Positions 32,101 to 45,394 of a stretch of DNA of 64,000 nucleotides are shown in pieces. Numbering within the stretch: the first letter of the stretch is position 1; every line of letters starts with the position of its first letter. Made by a program: the position numbers and the translations under genes. Source of the DNA: Brienomyrus brachyistius (Eukaryota > Chordata > Actinopteri > Osteoglossiformes > Mormyridae); contig NC_064542.1 in the NCBI RefSeq assembly GCF_023856365.1, positions 17,026,863-17,090,862 of the forward strand, given 5' to 3'. The notes under the pieces are model-generated. The model did no database searches, was not told the DNA's origin, and saw nothing but the letters and a program-made list of their open reading frames with translations.

Positions 32101-35100
32101 TTTATACACTCTTCCAAAGTATATTTTGCGTATATAATTATCCAGATGCCTTTTCTGTTGCTAATAGAAATTATATAAAATGTTGGTAAATTGATCAATG
32201 CCTCCATTTGGATACTGCCGATAAATTTTGAAATAGGCCTACATCCACAAATTAACATTCTAGTTGCATAAGTGTTTATATGTTATATTGGACAAGTTTT
32301 TAAGTGGTTTTAGCACAGACAGGTCGCATAGAAACCTTTTCAAAATGTGGAGTATTTTCGTCACGAGTCGCCTTTGTTAGCAAAGTGTTCCATGTTATCT
32401 TGGTTTGAGCACTCGAGCTGCACGGTTTCTTATTCCCTAAATAAGAAACAGCTTAAAATCTTTGTGTGAGCATAATTTTATCCATTTTTTTTCTGTTGAG
32501 TAAGCTTGTAGTTCTTCACTTTTAAAAGATTAAGCATGGAGAGAACTTCAGTAGTTATTGACCTCTGAACTTCGTACAACTGCAACACACAATTGTTCTT
32601 CAGTCTGCTTTTGTTGTACAATAAGTCTTTTGATCCCATGAACTAAGCCACTGTTAATATTATCAGTGAACTTGGCAATCACAGCCAAAGAAAATCTGCT
32701 AAGGAACAAACTAGGATCCTTTAATTGATTTCTGTGTTGTTCGGTCATTTTTGTTAAGCATTGATCCCAATTCAAGGAAAAGAAAAATCCCAAAACCAAC
32801 AGATTTGATTTAAATACAGTTTAGCCATTGTCCTGCTAAAAATGAACAAACATTCTCGGGTAGTTTTCAGAAGCCCTTAATTTAGCGCTTTGTTTCAGTA
32901 GTGTGATTGGCTTTTTATTATATGCCATGTAAGTCACTTGTCTGTCCTTTGAGGAACTTTCTCAATGGGAAGCTTTTAATTTTTTATTTTTATTTTTTTT
33001 ATTAAAGTTGTGGACATAGTACGCAGCAAGACTCCATACACTGTTAGTACCCCATTCCATGCATGACTGCATGACCTATATTGGATGGTACTGTACTGCA
33101 CAGAGCAACTGCTCCTCTACCGTAGTGTGCTGAAGATAGTGGTTCTGCTTCTGGTTCTGTCTTATGACGTTGATTTGGTTGAAGTTAAAAAAGATGAGAA
33201 TATTAAATACTGGATTTACATATCTTGGTTGATCTACTTGGTGTGGCCCCCCTGTGATTTTTTTTGTATTTGATAGAGCTACAAGCAGAGACCACTGGTT
33301 TTATTTATATGCATGGGAGTTGAATATGCATCTTGAATTTTTTTATTGTTTTGTATTCCCCTCCTGCTTGACAATTGCAGGTGAAAGGGTCCATCAGGGA
33401 CCTGGTGAACCTACAGACATGATACCAACCTCCCTTCACTTTCGCTCTCAACCTAATTCCTTTACTCCAGTTGCACTCGGCAGCCAGTCACTGGGAAATG
33501 CAGGTGAAGGTATTGGCCACTGTACAAAGGACAAGCAGAAAAATATGGAGATCCGTGGGATAGATTCTCCTTTCACTGGAGCTGCTCCAATTTCTTCTGT
33601 GCAAGGCCCCTCTACTGGAACAAAAACCGGTACTGGGCCACTGTGGGATGACACATCTCCTATTAAGACTTCTCCTGTATCTGAAAGAATCAAAGCATTG
33701 GAAGCTCTTGCAGCAAAGAAGGGTGAAACTGACACCTGGAGCGATGGAGGATTCCTTCACTTTAAGGAGCGCCACTATGAGAAGTCTCCGACCGAGTTGT
33801 CCTCTCTGTTCCCAAAGAAGGACACATCCCCAGACCAGTGCTCCCCAGAATCACCTTTTGAGGTTTTGGGGGACACACAGCGGGGAAACGATTTTGAAGA
33901 CACGGCAGACTGGATGCGAGCTCACTTGCCCCCCGCACCCGACTTTGATACTGTCCCAGAGCTCGAAATCAAGGCGGCTACAGACTTTCTGGTATCCAAG
34001 TGTCTTCACGAGTTTGAGGAGACTCAGGCAGAAACCACAGTAGTGGCAAGTGTTCCTGATGAATTCATGGATGTTCCGAGAGAAACATTTCAACAGATGG
34101 AACAAACCAGTGAATCAACTAAGCAGAGTAGTGTGGAAGAAGAATCTGAATTTGACATGAGCTTTTTACCCACTGCCTACATATGGGACAAGCAAGAAAA
34201 AATAGATGATGAGATAAGGGGACTTCCAGCACTTGATGAATCAAAGCTCCCTCCTTCCCCTCCCCCTCCTGCTGGTTTTGGATCCCCTACGCCCCCTCCC
34301 TCTCCGCCTGCCTTGCAACTTGATGCTTTGCCGGTGAAACCTGCTCCCTGGAGTTCTGACATGGATCCTGTCGAGATTGTAGATTTGGACAGCTCAGGAG
34401 AGTCAGATGATACTGTGATTGGAGAGGCGGTGTCTGTTAAAGCTCCTGTATGTAGTAGTCCTGTGTCTGACCTTGAGGACCCCATCACTGTTGCTCCCTC
34501 GGCAGCTTGTGGGGAGAAGGAAAGTCTGCCGGCTAAGCAAGAGAAGCAAGCAGTTTTGGTGCCTATTATAAATGTAATTGAAACTGATGAACCGGCTCTA
34601 AGTGATGAAGAGGAGGCAGAAGAGGAGGGTTTTCAGGTTGTCAAAGATATAGATAAAGAACAGCCCAAACCACCTAGTTCAAATTTTGAAGAGGAGAAAT
34701 CGGAACTACATGAAGATTCTGTTGCACAGAATCTGCATCAACAGAATGCCTCAGAGGATGAGTCTCCTCCATCAAAGACCATTTTAGATACTGACGCTTC
34801 ACCCCTTGATTCTCTTGCTGAGATTTCACTTCAAGATCAAAGTAATAAACCTGACACTCAAACAGAAAATGCATCTTCTGAAAATGTGCTTTCAAAGGAA
34901 ATTGCCGGACGTTCTGTAGTTTCAGAACAAATGGAATATTCAAACGTAACCCAAGTTCAGTTTTTCACACAAGAGAATGCAAAGACTGGAAATGAACCGG
35001 CTCTCTCCACAGTGCAGTCTTCAGACCAACTTCTAGAAAAGTCATCGGAGTTGCAATTTGCCATCTTTGATCCAGCAAAACAAATCCCACCTGGTGACTT

Positions 35101-38100
35101 AGCAAATAGTGTTGCTGAGAATCCTTCCATTACCTTGCCCTCCTCTCCAGAAAATATTACCCCTCATACTGTGCTGGAAGATGAACCAAGTAAAGATGTG
35201 TCAAGTAAAACTTCAACAGCTCAACTTATTCAACAGGATGTGAATAGCACTGAGCATGTTCCACAATGTGACACAAAGCTTGAAGCTGAGATCTGTCCTC
35301 CTGGCATTAAAAGCATGTCCATGGACATAGAGTTAAGCTCAGACATTGGTTTTAATGTTCTTTCCTCTGATTCTCCTGTACAGAATTGGGCTGAGTGTGT
35401 GCCATTGAGTGCGTCTTCTGGTGTAGTTTGTAACACTACCGAAACTGAGACAGATTTTGCAGATGATCTCAAAGTAGTTGCCAAAGACTTCCTTCCAAAT
35501 CTTGTAGGAGGAAAGCCTTCACCTCAAGCCATTACCCCAGATTCACTTTCAGGCTTGCAGAACACTCCCCAGAATGTTCATTGGGAAATGTCGACTGAAC
35601 TTCAGCCAGACCAAGACACGGTTTCAGAAATTAGTTCCCGTAACCTGGGGAAGGTTGAGGTCCCAGCAAGCCTGAGTAGTGAGGATGTCTTGACCTCACG
35701 TGAGTCTGGATTGTTGCCAAAATCTGTTGTGGATCAATGGCAAGACAATCAACCGGAAATTTCTCAACCAAAACAAACTTCCCCAGAGACCATGAGTGAC
35801 CCTGAAAGCCCTGAGCTAGAGTCCTCAATTTCTGATGCAACTGACAGCTTTGTAGAGTTCATGAGAGAGTGTCTGAAATCACGACAGGATGGGGAACCTA
35901 TTGATGTCGGCAGCTGTCGCATGGGTACTGAGGAGTTTCCTAAAACTGATGCACAGTCCTTTCATTCCCCACCTGCTATGGTTTTGGATCTGGAACAAGA
36001 GCGTCTTACTATATGTGCCCTGAAAGAGCTGGGCAGCAGTCAAGAAGAGGATGAAGACCTGCCCATTGAGAAGAGCTCCCAAGAAACACCCAAGGAAGGA
36101 ACCGCTGCCCTACTAACATCCCAACTACAAACGATGGGCACTGCTCCCCGTCCGGCTCCCACTAGTGAGCCTCTTGTCCGAGAGTCTACAATCGAAGAGG
36201 TAGACAGGATCGACGCATGGGTGACTGATGCTTACCATCTTGCAGAGCATGCTTTGACAGCAATACTAACCCACCTGTCAGGTAACATCTCTCTCCTGGG
36301 CATTTGGCCTGCTAACTCCTCACACAAGCAACACTGCTGCTTTGCATAATCTACTTGCTGTATCTTACCTAAACTGGTACAATTGTAAATGGAATCTGTG
36401 GTCTAAGATTGAATTGTGTGTTTTTAATGAGGTGAATCTGTCAATGAGTATGTGTTAGGATAATGGGTAGATGCAACAATGGATTTATGTGACTTACCCA
36501 GTAAAATGGTAACCACCTCTAACAATTGAATAAAGACTGAGTATCTTTATTAGTGTGTATACCATATAACAATGTATAACATGTATATAGGGCTGGGGGG
36601 ATGGGTGTCTCTCTATGTGTCACTTGAAAAAGCTAAATTTCTTTTTACACAGCAGGTTTTTCGTTATGACCTTTTTTAAAGAACAGAAATGTTTTAATTT
36701 AGCTTTAGAGAAACACTACAGACAGCTTGGCTTGTTTGTATTTGATACTTCGGCAGCTTGAAGGAGGTGGTAGGTGAAAACGGTACCAAAGAATCTGAAG
36801 CATTTAGAAGGTCAAAGTTCCTTGAAAAATTGTATTACTCTGGGCAACATTAATTCCCCTCTCTCATTGCTTGGAGTTTTGTATGGGCATGTTCAAGAAA
36901 AGTAAATGTAGTTTTAGGTCTAATACAGGTCAACATTTCCAGGATTGAAGAAATGGTGCATTAAATTATATAATTACGTGGTGATTTTTATTATATCTTA
37001 ATGTACTGCCATTTCAGTCATTTGTTCTGGCCATATATTACTCAATGGAAAGTTTATAGCCTGTCAGGGGTTGTCTGCCCCCTGTAAACATGCCCTCGAC
37101 GCAGGTATAAAGAGGACCCTTCTTGCGTGTACTGTTATGTGGATCTATATTTATAGACCGCTATGGTAGCTGTCACATTCATGCACACCATTCCTGCCAC
37201 CCATACATCAGCCTGAACATGTTTACTAAATGTGTCTTGTTCTGCTATGATGGTGTCCAAGAACTGCATCAGTGACACAAGCTTGAGCCAAGGAGGTCGA
37301 TATTGTCCCTGAGCACATGATGCACATTGTGTATATTCTGTTTGAGTTGTGCTTATTTTAACCACCCCGCAATGTGGTTTGTACACTTAACGGATGCTGA
37401 TTGTATCTTTTCGATTAGTGGATATCCTATTGTATATGGGAATTTGGGGCTGGGGTGATCTATTTTTTAAATTTTTTTTTTAAAAAATTTTATTTTATTA
37501 AACTGACAGTGTATTTAGATCTCGTTTACCAGTCACACACCTAGTACTTTTTCACTGCCACTAAGAACCGAGCTATACTCGACCTGTACCTCAGATTGGC
37601 AAACGAGTATGCAAGCCATTCCTGAGCTGTAACCGTGCCGACACGGCCTTTACCACGTCACCTGATGGTCACCACCATCTGATTGGTCAAAATGCGCAGA
37701 CACACCGGTGTTCTGCACATGGATTATCTGAAGGAAAAAGCATATATTCTATGTATTTTATTCATCATTTATTAGTATCACACATCCATGATGCGTTCCC
37801 AAAAACTTGGAACTTGAACATTTCCAACTCGTACTTAAGGAGAAAAAATAAGTATTGAACAACTGAACAGAATGGATTCGTAAATATTTAGGCAAACGAA
37901 TTCTAACTCTACTAGCGTTTGATGCTTGCATAATATGGCAGTTCTCACAGATGTGCTAGGGGGAATTAGCGCACAGTGTATAGCGATAATCACTCACAGT
38001 AAAGCATGATGTACACCACGTAAACGGTAAATAGGTGTTTTTTTTAGTTTTATATCGCTGTCACTCTCCAAACTCGGCAATGGCTTTACTGAACCGACCC

Positions 38101-41100
38101 TTTTGCAGTGGAAAACCAAAGTGAGCTGGAACTGTGCTGTAACTAGTCTCTTTATGGTACAGCTCAGATATGGGTATTTATAATGGCAGAAAACCATGTA
38201 ATCACCATGTAATTGCCTGTTAACTGTAAGGGCCCTTTCATTCTTCATGTGCACAACATTTGGGATCTTTCAGTGTGAAGTGGGTTTTTTTAGATAATGA
38301 CAAAATGCAGTTGTAAGGTTTGTAAGATGCTTAGTAGATGAGCATCAGCTAAAGCTAAACACCAGATTCACTTTCTTTGTAGTAAGCACGTCTAACTAAA
38401 TACTGTGTGGATGTAAGGATGATGGAGAAGGTGCACTGAGCTGAGCTGCAATGAGGTCATGCAGGCAGAACTGGTGCTGTGCCTTTAAGAGCTGCACCGT
38501 GCCAGTGCTGAAAAGCAGGCCACTGCGGCAGCACTACCACTGGGGCACGCTGCTGCAGTTTGGGCCTGCTGCACTGAGTAAGGGGAGGGGCTGTCAATTT
38601 GCACTGCTTCTTGTGGTTAACCCCAGAGCATGCTGGGATGTGACCGGATCCCTGAGGGTGCCGGGCATGTACGTGCCCTCATCACTGACGACCCCATGAG
38701 AACCTGGCTTACTGGAATTTCAATCTCTTAATCTTTAAATAGGAAATATCTTTTAGGATCCTGCCCCTCTAAACTTATTTCTTCTTTCTAAATATACCAG
38801 CAGCATCTTGCACAGCAGAATAATTGAGCTGGGATTTTCCTTTTTTAAATCTGCAGTTTACTTCACGCTGTAGCTCTTTTTTCCCTTTTTTCTTTAACTG
38901 CCATCGGTTTTAGTCGTGACTGAACAGGTAAAGCAGCATGACTTTACATGTTAGTCTGAGGGGGTAGTATGGAATGGGAAAACCGGAATTTACTCCTGGG
39001 TCGCAGCATATTTTTACCCAGAGTTTGACAATTAGCAGCATTAACATTTTTTACAGGAGTGAGATAATGGTACTAATGACTCTGAATTGGCTGCTCTTCT
39101 CCATTTAACTGGCTTGGCTTCCTTGAGCGGCTGTAATTGTGAGAATTCAGCCTTCATGTCCTAAAGGGTCAGCCTGATGTACAGCGCGTGAGGCCTCAGG
39201 ATGGCATTGTCACCTGGCTTTGAGCAAATGCTGCGGAAGCATTTGGACATGTGCTGTGGGTGCCTCCCTCACACTGACGGGAGGGAAGGAGGAGCAGGTA
39301 TCTGCCAATGGGTAAATAAAATGCAGCTGGAAAGTTGTATAGTGGGGCCACTGCACATTCGTGGCAGGGATTCACTGCCTTTCACCGATAACAGCTTGAG
39401 CTGGTATTGGACATGCACTTCCACTTGGGGGGTCCACCTCACTAAAATGAGACCCACTGTGTTTAACTAACCCCCTCCTCCTTGTTTGGTACTCCTCCAG
39501 AGTCTGCTCTGTAATTTTATAATGACAGGGTGTGTGTGTGTATCTATGCAGTTGCACAGGCACACAAATCAGCAGCTCACCAAAGCTAGGGGATCAGACT
39601 TGATCTCATTGGCTCTTACTGGTTTTTCGCCCCAATCTTGTACCCTCTGCTTACAGTAAAGTACAAAAAAAAAATGTCAAGGTCAGAATGGTGCTAATCG
39701 AGGTAAGAGGCTAATTGAGGTAAGAAGCTGGTGACTTCCTGCACTGAGGAACGTGAGTAATCTCCATGGTGTTGGCAGGCTGCTTAATTTGTATGAGGAT
39801 CGATTGGAATTTCTGTGCCTCATCTCTTATCCGTAACTATGTATGCTCTTTCTCTCCCCCATCACTATCCTAGTACGAGACCTGGTGTATTGGCGAGACC
39901 CCAAAAAGACGGGTGTGGTGTTCAGCGTCTCCCTGCTGCTGCTGCTCTCCCTGGCCGCGTTCAGCATCATCAGCGTGGTCTCATACATCCTGCTGGCCTT
40001 GCTCTGTGTAACCATCAGCTTCCGTATCTATAAATCCGTCATCCAGGCTGTGCAGAAGTCCAATGAGGGCCATCCATTCAAGTGAGTTGTGTGGGATTAA
40101 CCTTTTAGTACTTGACGGGACTAATTGCAGTAATATACTGTTGAGCATGTGTAATTCTGCAGCCGGTTGTTCCCCCCTTGAACAGGAAGTCCTCCTAGCA
40201 GCAGTTTGTCTTGAGGTTTAGTCTGTGAACTTGAGCTGCCTCCTGCTCCCTCCCCAGGGCCTTAATGGAAAAAGACGTCAGCGTGCCCCCAGAGACCTTC
40301 CGCAACTACGTGGACACCAGCCTGTCCTACATCAACCAGGGTCTCAAGCACGCCAGCCGTCTCTTCCTGGTGGAGGATTTGGTGGACTCCATCAAGGTGT
40401 GACATGCCCCCTCTGTCTCGCTGCCCTCCTATATGTGTGTTACTTCAGTCCTTGGCCATTCCCACAGCTGTCCAGCCTATTTATATCACTTGCAGCAGGT
40501 CAGATTCTGTTTAACCCTCTGGGGTCTAGGGGTAGGGAACACACTTTCACTGACTGGGGCATGGTCACACAGTTCATTCAATATCATAATTTATTTGCCA
40601 TGAATTAAGTTTATTTCTTGTTTTGGCATTGCATTCATCTTAATCTGTACTTTGTAAATATGTCAGATTTATGTGAAGTTTGTAATTTGACATCAAAGTA
40701 TAGACATTGCAAAATGCAGTTTGGAACACTTGCAGAAACATACAAGTACATAGTAAGCAATGGTGGCAGTTTCTTTTGATCCCAGATATATAACTGTAAG
40801 TCTTGGCTACATGAAGATGACTAAATGGTGTAGTTGCAACATTCAGTTGGATAAAAGAAAAACCTAACTCGCGTCACTATTTCTGGTATTCCATTGAATA
40901 TTTGGGGGCTCTCATGTGTGCATGAGCCATTCACACCTGGCCACAACCCCACCCCACCCCCCCCTTTTATGGTGCTGATGGGGATGTATCTGGATCGCAT
41001 TTCACCTTTGCGTTGTTCATCTAATTACCATTCAAATGCGATTTGAATATGTAGCTATTTAGAATGTGAATAGCGATCTTCAGGTGAGAGCGGCACTACA

Positions 41101-43249
41101 CGCCCCCCATGCAGGTAAAACAAAAAAGGTGATGTGGTTTACTTTTTTGCCTATTTAACCTAATTTTAAAAACTTCCGACAATGGACATTTTGAAGAGAC
41201 AGATTATCGTTTCTACAATAAAATTTCGGTGAGTTATGAGCTGAAATGCATGAGAAAGATGTGCAGCATCGCTGACGATGCCGTCAACCCCAGAGGGTTA
41301 AACCCTCCCCCTCCCACAAGGCCAGGACAGTAAGCAGAGCTCCCTGGCTGTTACCTTGCTCATAGCTGCAGTGTAGAGCCTGTGATGTTGTGGCAAAATA
41401 GGCAAGATCATACTACCTGCAAACATTATGGCCCGTAACCATCTAGTAGTAAAGGGGACAGTTTTGCATTGCAGGAGTTTTGAGGCTAGTTGGTACCTTC
41501 CCTAGGGGCAGACCAGGTCGATGTCCTATTTTTTATTTTTTTGTGTGTGTGTGTGATACAGAAAAAAGGTTGCTAGGCACCCTTAGGATTAGGATGCAAA
41601 GGTCAGCATGTGCTTGAATGAATGGGCGTGATGACACGGTGCCTTTGCTGTCCAGCTGGCGGTGCTGATGTGGCTGCTGACCTACATCGGCGCAGTGTTC
41701 AATGGCATCACTGTACTCATCCTGGGTAAGTGGCTGCGTCGACCACACTCTACAAACCACGGGGCGACTAACAGAAGGTGCTGTAAGCAAGGCAAATGGG
41801 CATTAATCATATCAAATTAATCATAGATTGGAACATTAGAATTAACTGATTAATTGTCATTGCTGACACACCACAGCACACAGGGCACAACAACGAATCC
41901 ATAATTGCATCCTCTGCATTTAACCCATATGTGACTTTTGTGACATAGCAGGGGGCAGCTAATTCAGCACCCGAGGACCAGTGCTTGGGGGAGGTAGCTT
42001 ACACAGGGTACCTCAGTCGTGCCTTGCTGGTCGGGGAATCGAACCTGCAATCTTTCACTTACAAGTGCGCTTCCCTAACCATTAAGCCACCACTGCACAT
42101 TCGGGATGAATTACGAGGAACACAATGTCATTTTAACTTGTTTACTTTCAGCATATTATCCCTCACAGAGCATAATATCCAATCTAGGTAGCCTCTTTTG
42201 AAATAGATTATTATATCTTTCTGTTAATGTTCATGAAGCGGGTTTCTGGACTGCGGGGGGGGCCCGTCACAGCAGCCAGAAGGCTTACTGGCTGAACTGG
42301 TCACTGCCTCCGCAGAGGCTTCTGGGTCTCTGCTGTGATTCTAGCATACAGGCTGTTTTTGTTCTAGTTTTTGGTTCATGGGATGAATATAGACTAATGG
42401 TGTTTCATAGGGAGACATTCTGCTTCTCTTTCCCTCTGTTTTCCATGGCAAGCTGCCTTTGCAAAATTTGTACTAGTTTCGAAGGCAGCATCTGCTTAAT
42501 ACCTTTATAAAAAGCAGCATTTTAAAATTTGTAAATGACTCTTCCACAGACACATCCCATGTTCTGAATGTTCTAATTTTATTCTGTTCTGCCATTTCTT
42601 TTAGCTGATATTCTTCTCTTCACCTTGCCCTTGTTGTATGAAAAGAACAAGGTGAGAATATTACCTTTTGGGCAGCTTGAAACATTTGAACAGTATTAAG
42701 TAAAATGTCTAGTTACAGCATTATTTCATAGATCAAAAGTATTAATAGACGGGTGTTACCGTGAGGAGCCTCTGGTGGTGCCCTCTAACGATAATTTCAG
42801 AAACATGATGGTCAAGTCATGGTCTTAAACGACATCCTTTTGATTTTTATATACCCTATATGGTGCAATTTCACTTTTCTCCTTGTACCACCAGACTCAG
42901 ATTGATAACTATGTGGGAATTGCACGCAATCAGATCAACACCCTGATCTCTACGTAAGTACTCTACAAATTACTTTGCATCATTCTGTCTTGTCTGGATT
43001 TGTCAGGAAACCATAGTATATATTTTTTTCTAATTAATCTGAAATTTTCGTACAAAAAAATGCTGCTTTTTTAATGGGAATATTCTAAAATGTGTTTAAG
43101 CCATTGAGGTTCTGAAGTTGCTTTGTGTGCCTGAGCCCATATTGCTTTAAGTCTTTGGTCAGTTTAAGTTTTTGCCTGACTTTATTTTTTTGTTTTGTTC
43201 CATCAGGTTGCAAAAGAAGCTACCAGGAGCGAAACCTAAATCTGAATGA
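26110..43249 (+). CDS. rtn3: Reticulon-3 (RTN3), complete coding region
   Basis: Eight exons join in frame: 26110-26200, 33381-36281, 39874-40081, 40258-40396, 41656-41725, 42605-42651, 42895-42953 and 43207-43249. With all exons the product has 1,185 residues; skipping the 2,901-bp exon 2 gives 218, like the short RTN3 isoform. Exon 2 is acidic and disordered, with a proline run near residue 320 ([11 protein letters not shown]) and a helical end ([20 protein letters not shown]). Residues 998-1185 are the reticulon homology domain: [17 protein letters not shown], a first membrane hairpin, the loop with [14 protein letters not shown] [33 protein letters not shown] and a second hairpin. The exon lengths 208, 139, 70, 47 and 59 are those usual for reticulons. 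IQAVQKS and VEDLVDS favour RTN3 over RTN4. The protein inserts in the ER membrane, curves tubules and (long form) is an ER-phagy receptor in mammals. It ends KPKSE. Human RTN3 is also convergent with ZFTA. Confidence 0.96.
26201..33380 (+). other. RTN3 intron 1
   Basis: 7.2 kb with no supported exon. It holds a poly-C run (27,535-27,552), a T/C-rich stretch at 29,270-29,680 that keeps one frame open for 185 codons, and AT runs at 30,890-30,960. No retroelement was recognised. Confidence 0.7.
36282..39873 (+). other. RTN3 intron 2
   Basis: 3.6 kb between the long cassette exon and the reticulon-domain exons. No gene seen. The reading frame runs on for 68 bp past the donor, to a stop at 36,347. 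Confidence 0.7.
41870..42105 (-). repeat. Fish SINE-like repeat in an RTN3 intron
   Basis: It contains TTTAACCCATATGTGAC, GGGGCAGCTAATTCAGCACC and GGGGAATCGAACCTGCAATC, the last being an inverted B-box-like motif, then CCTAACCATTAAGCCACCAC. This arrangement is typical of tRNA-derived fish SINEs read backwards. It differs from the other families here. Confidence 0.6.
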
Positions 43250-45050
43250 TCACCCCTGCGCCTCCCCTCCCCCCCCCCCAGTCCCCTAGCTGGTTCATTT
43301 CCCCAGCCCCACCCTATCCTCCAAACTCCTGCACCAGTCTCTCAGTCTGCATTGAACCAGCTAATAAGAAGCTTATGTTAAAGTTAGTATTTGTCCGTCG
43401 TGCCTGAGCTATATGAGCATCGTGGACAGACTGCCGGAGCCGGCGTCAGCCCTGCACTTTGTCCTGAGGGTGGTGAAAATGCCGGCAGCTAAACTGGATG
43501 CTGGTGCAAAGAACAAGGCAGGGTTCGTGAACTAGACTGAATCTATGACCTGGTTTTGCAGTGACTGGGGGAATGGTGGGGATTGAACTACATTTTGCGC
43601 TTACTTGCGGAGTAGTATGACATGATAGGAAAGTGGTGTGCTTAGTATGTAGTTGCGATATAGGTCTGGTTTCCCCCTGTCCGTAGGTTGTGAGGGATAT
43701 CTTCAGCAGACTTTGTTGGAGCATAAAACATTTTTTTTGGTCACAATCATAAATTTAGAGACTGCTTTAGGTTTTTTTTTCTTTTTTTCTCAGTTTGGTC
43801 TTTTCAGCCTGTCTGTCCTTTTTGCCCTGATTTAACTTGTTTATCTGTATTGACCTGCAATGCACTGAATATATTGCAAAATGAACAAATATCTTAAAAG
43901 AAGGAACCAGCTGTGACGTATTTGGTCTAGTTCTTTCTTTTTTAGTATGTTTATGTACATAGGACTGTAATAGGCTTTCTGATAAGGAACATGAAGATAA
44001 ATCATTTTTGGAGAGATTCTTTCTCATGATGCCATCTGTCACAGGCCCCCTCTAGCATTATTATTATTGTTATTTTATTACTATTACTACTATAACTACT
44101 AGTAGTAAAGTAGTAGCTGCTTCTTGTGCTTCGGCTGTGGCCATTCGTTGACTACATGAAAGCTCCCTGGCAGACGCACCTTCCTTCCTGATGGTGTAAG
44201 TGGCCCAACAGAAACACGCCTGTGTAGAACATCATCAAAGTGACGTCGCTGCATCCAACACGGCAAACTGTCCACATCTTGCACTCTGACTGCCGTGAAG
44301 TACACAGAGCACGTTTATCTCCAGACCGTTATGGATGTATCGGTGCTCACTTGCATATATCTAAGCATCGTCCAGTTTCATCTCCTGCCTGAAAGGCTGT
44401 CAGTGTGTGTTGGGAGAGCTTTGCTAACCCCCGGAGCCTCTGAGCTGTATATATGTCACTAGCCTGTTCGCACGCGGCCTGAGAACGCTACTGAGAAGGA
44501 TCTGTTCATGCTTTGTTCCTTTCATAAGCATAATTTAACTTTGCGTGTGACTTTTCCCTTAAAGCCCACCCTGTTCACACATCTTGCCTACAGGAATTCA
44601 TAGGTGTTCTTAATTATATAAGCTTTGATCTGCTGTGTAGGTTTTTCTTTGTTGTCTTTAGAATCTTTTCTTAAGGCTAAGGAAGCTAAATTTTAAGATG
44701 CCTATATATATGTACACAACACCCTACTCCAAATTAAGAATTATTTTCAGCCATTGTTACTGCCGTGTTTCTCTTAAGGAGTTTGGATGGGAGAAAATAA
44801 ATCTTTTTACCTGCTGTCCCACCCCTGTAGCATGCTGCTTTTACTCTTCATATCTTTCGGGTGAAGCACTTCCCTGTTGCGGCCGGTCTAGCTTCAGGTT
44901 CTTATTTGGGTAATTTGTGTTTACTTATATTCAAGTTATTAGGTATATAGCTCATTATTGGGAGCTACGGGAAGGCTGGTCAACATGAGCAGAGCAATTG
45001 TTCTATACTGGTGTCAAAGTGCTATTAATAAAATAGTTATAAAAACATTG
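43250..45050 (+). other. rtn3: RTN3 3' UTR with two poly(A) signals
   Basis: Sequence after the RTN3 stop contains AATAAA at 44,796-44,801 and at 45,027-45,032, giving 3' UTRs of about 1.56 or 1.8 kb. A TTATTATTATTGTTATT microsatellite lies at 44,056-44,110. No coding sequence is present. Confidence 0.6.
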
Positions 45051-45268
45051 TATTGTGTGGTGTGTGTGTCAGTCCAAAAAAAAATCCAGAACATCTTAAA
45101 CGCCATGTACATTATGTATAGGGCCTCTGTGTTTTCGATAAAAGCAGATTTTACAGCTGTTGTAATCATTTCAAAGCTTATAAATATGGCTTTTACCTCT
45201 GTTTAGTACCCGTCTACGTGATCTGTGCCCTGAGTGCATTCCAAGTTCTTGTATATCTGTTTGTACAA

Positions 45269-45394
45269 CAGTGTTTCCCAACCTGGTCCCTTTGGACCTC
45301 CAGACAATCTATGTTTTTGCTCCCCATAGGGGAGCTGGAAGGGAGCAAAATCATGGACCGTCTGAGGTCCCCAAGGACCGGTTTGAGAAACATG
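45269..45394. mobile_element. Short hAT-type MITE
   Basis: The ends are CAGTGTTTCCCAACCTGGTC and the inverted match GGACCGGTTTGAGAAACATG; the interior has GGGGAGCTGGAAGGGAGCAA. Fish genomes carry many copies with ends CAGTGTTTCCCAACCCTGG. No clear 8-bp target duplication survives. Confidence 0.65.

Noticed and set aside
33254..33380. N-terminal extension of the long RTN3 frame
   Set aside because: It lies before the acceptor TTGACAATTGCAG; the exon joins exon 1 in phase at 33,381, so this part is intron.
36282..36349. Read-through tail of RTN3 exon 2
   Set aside because: A good donor (CAG/GTAACA) precedes it and the reticulon-domain exon follows in phase.
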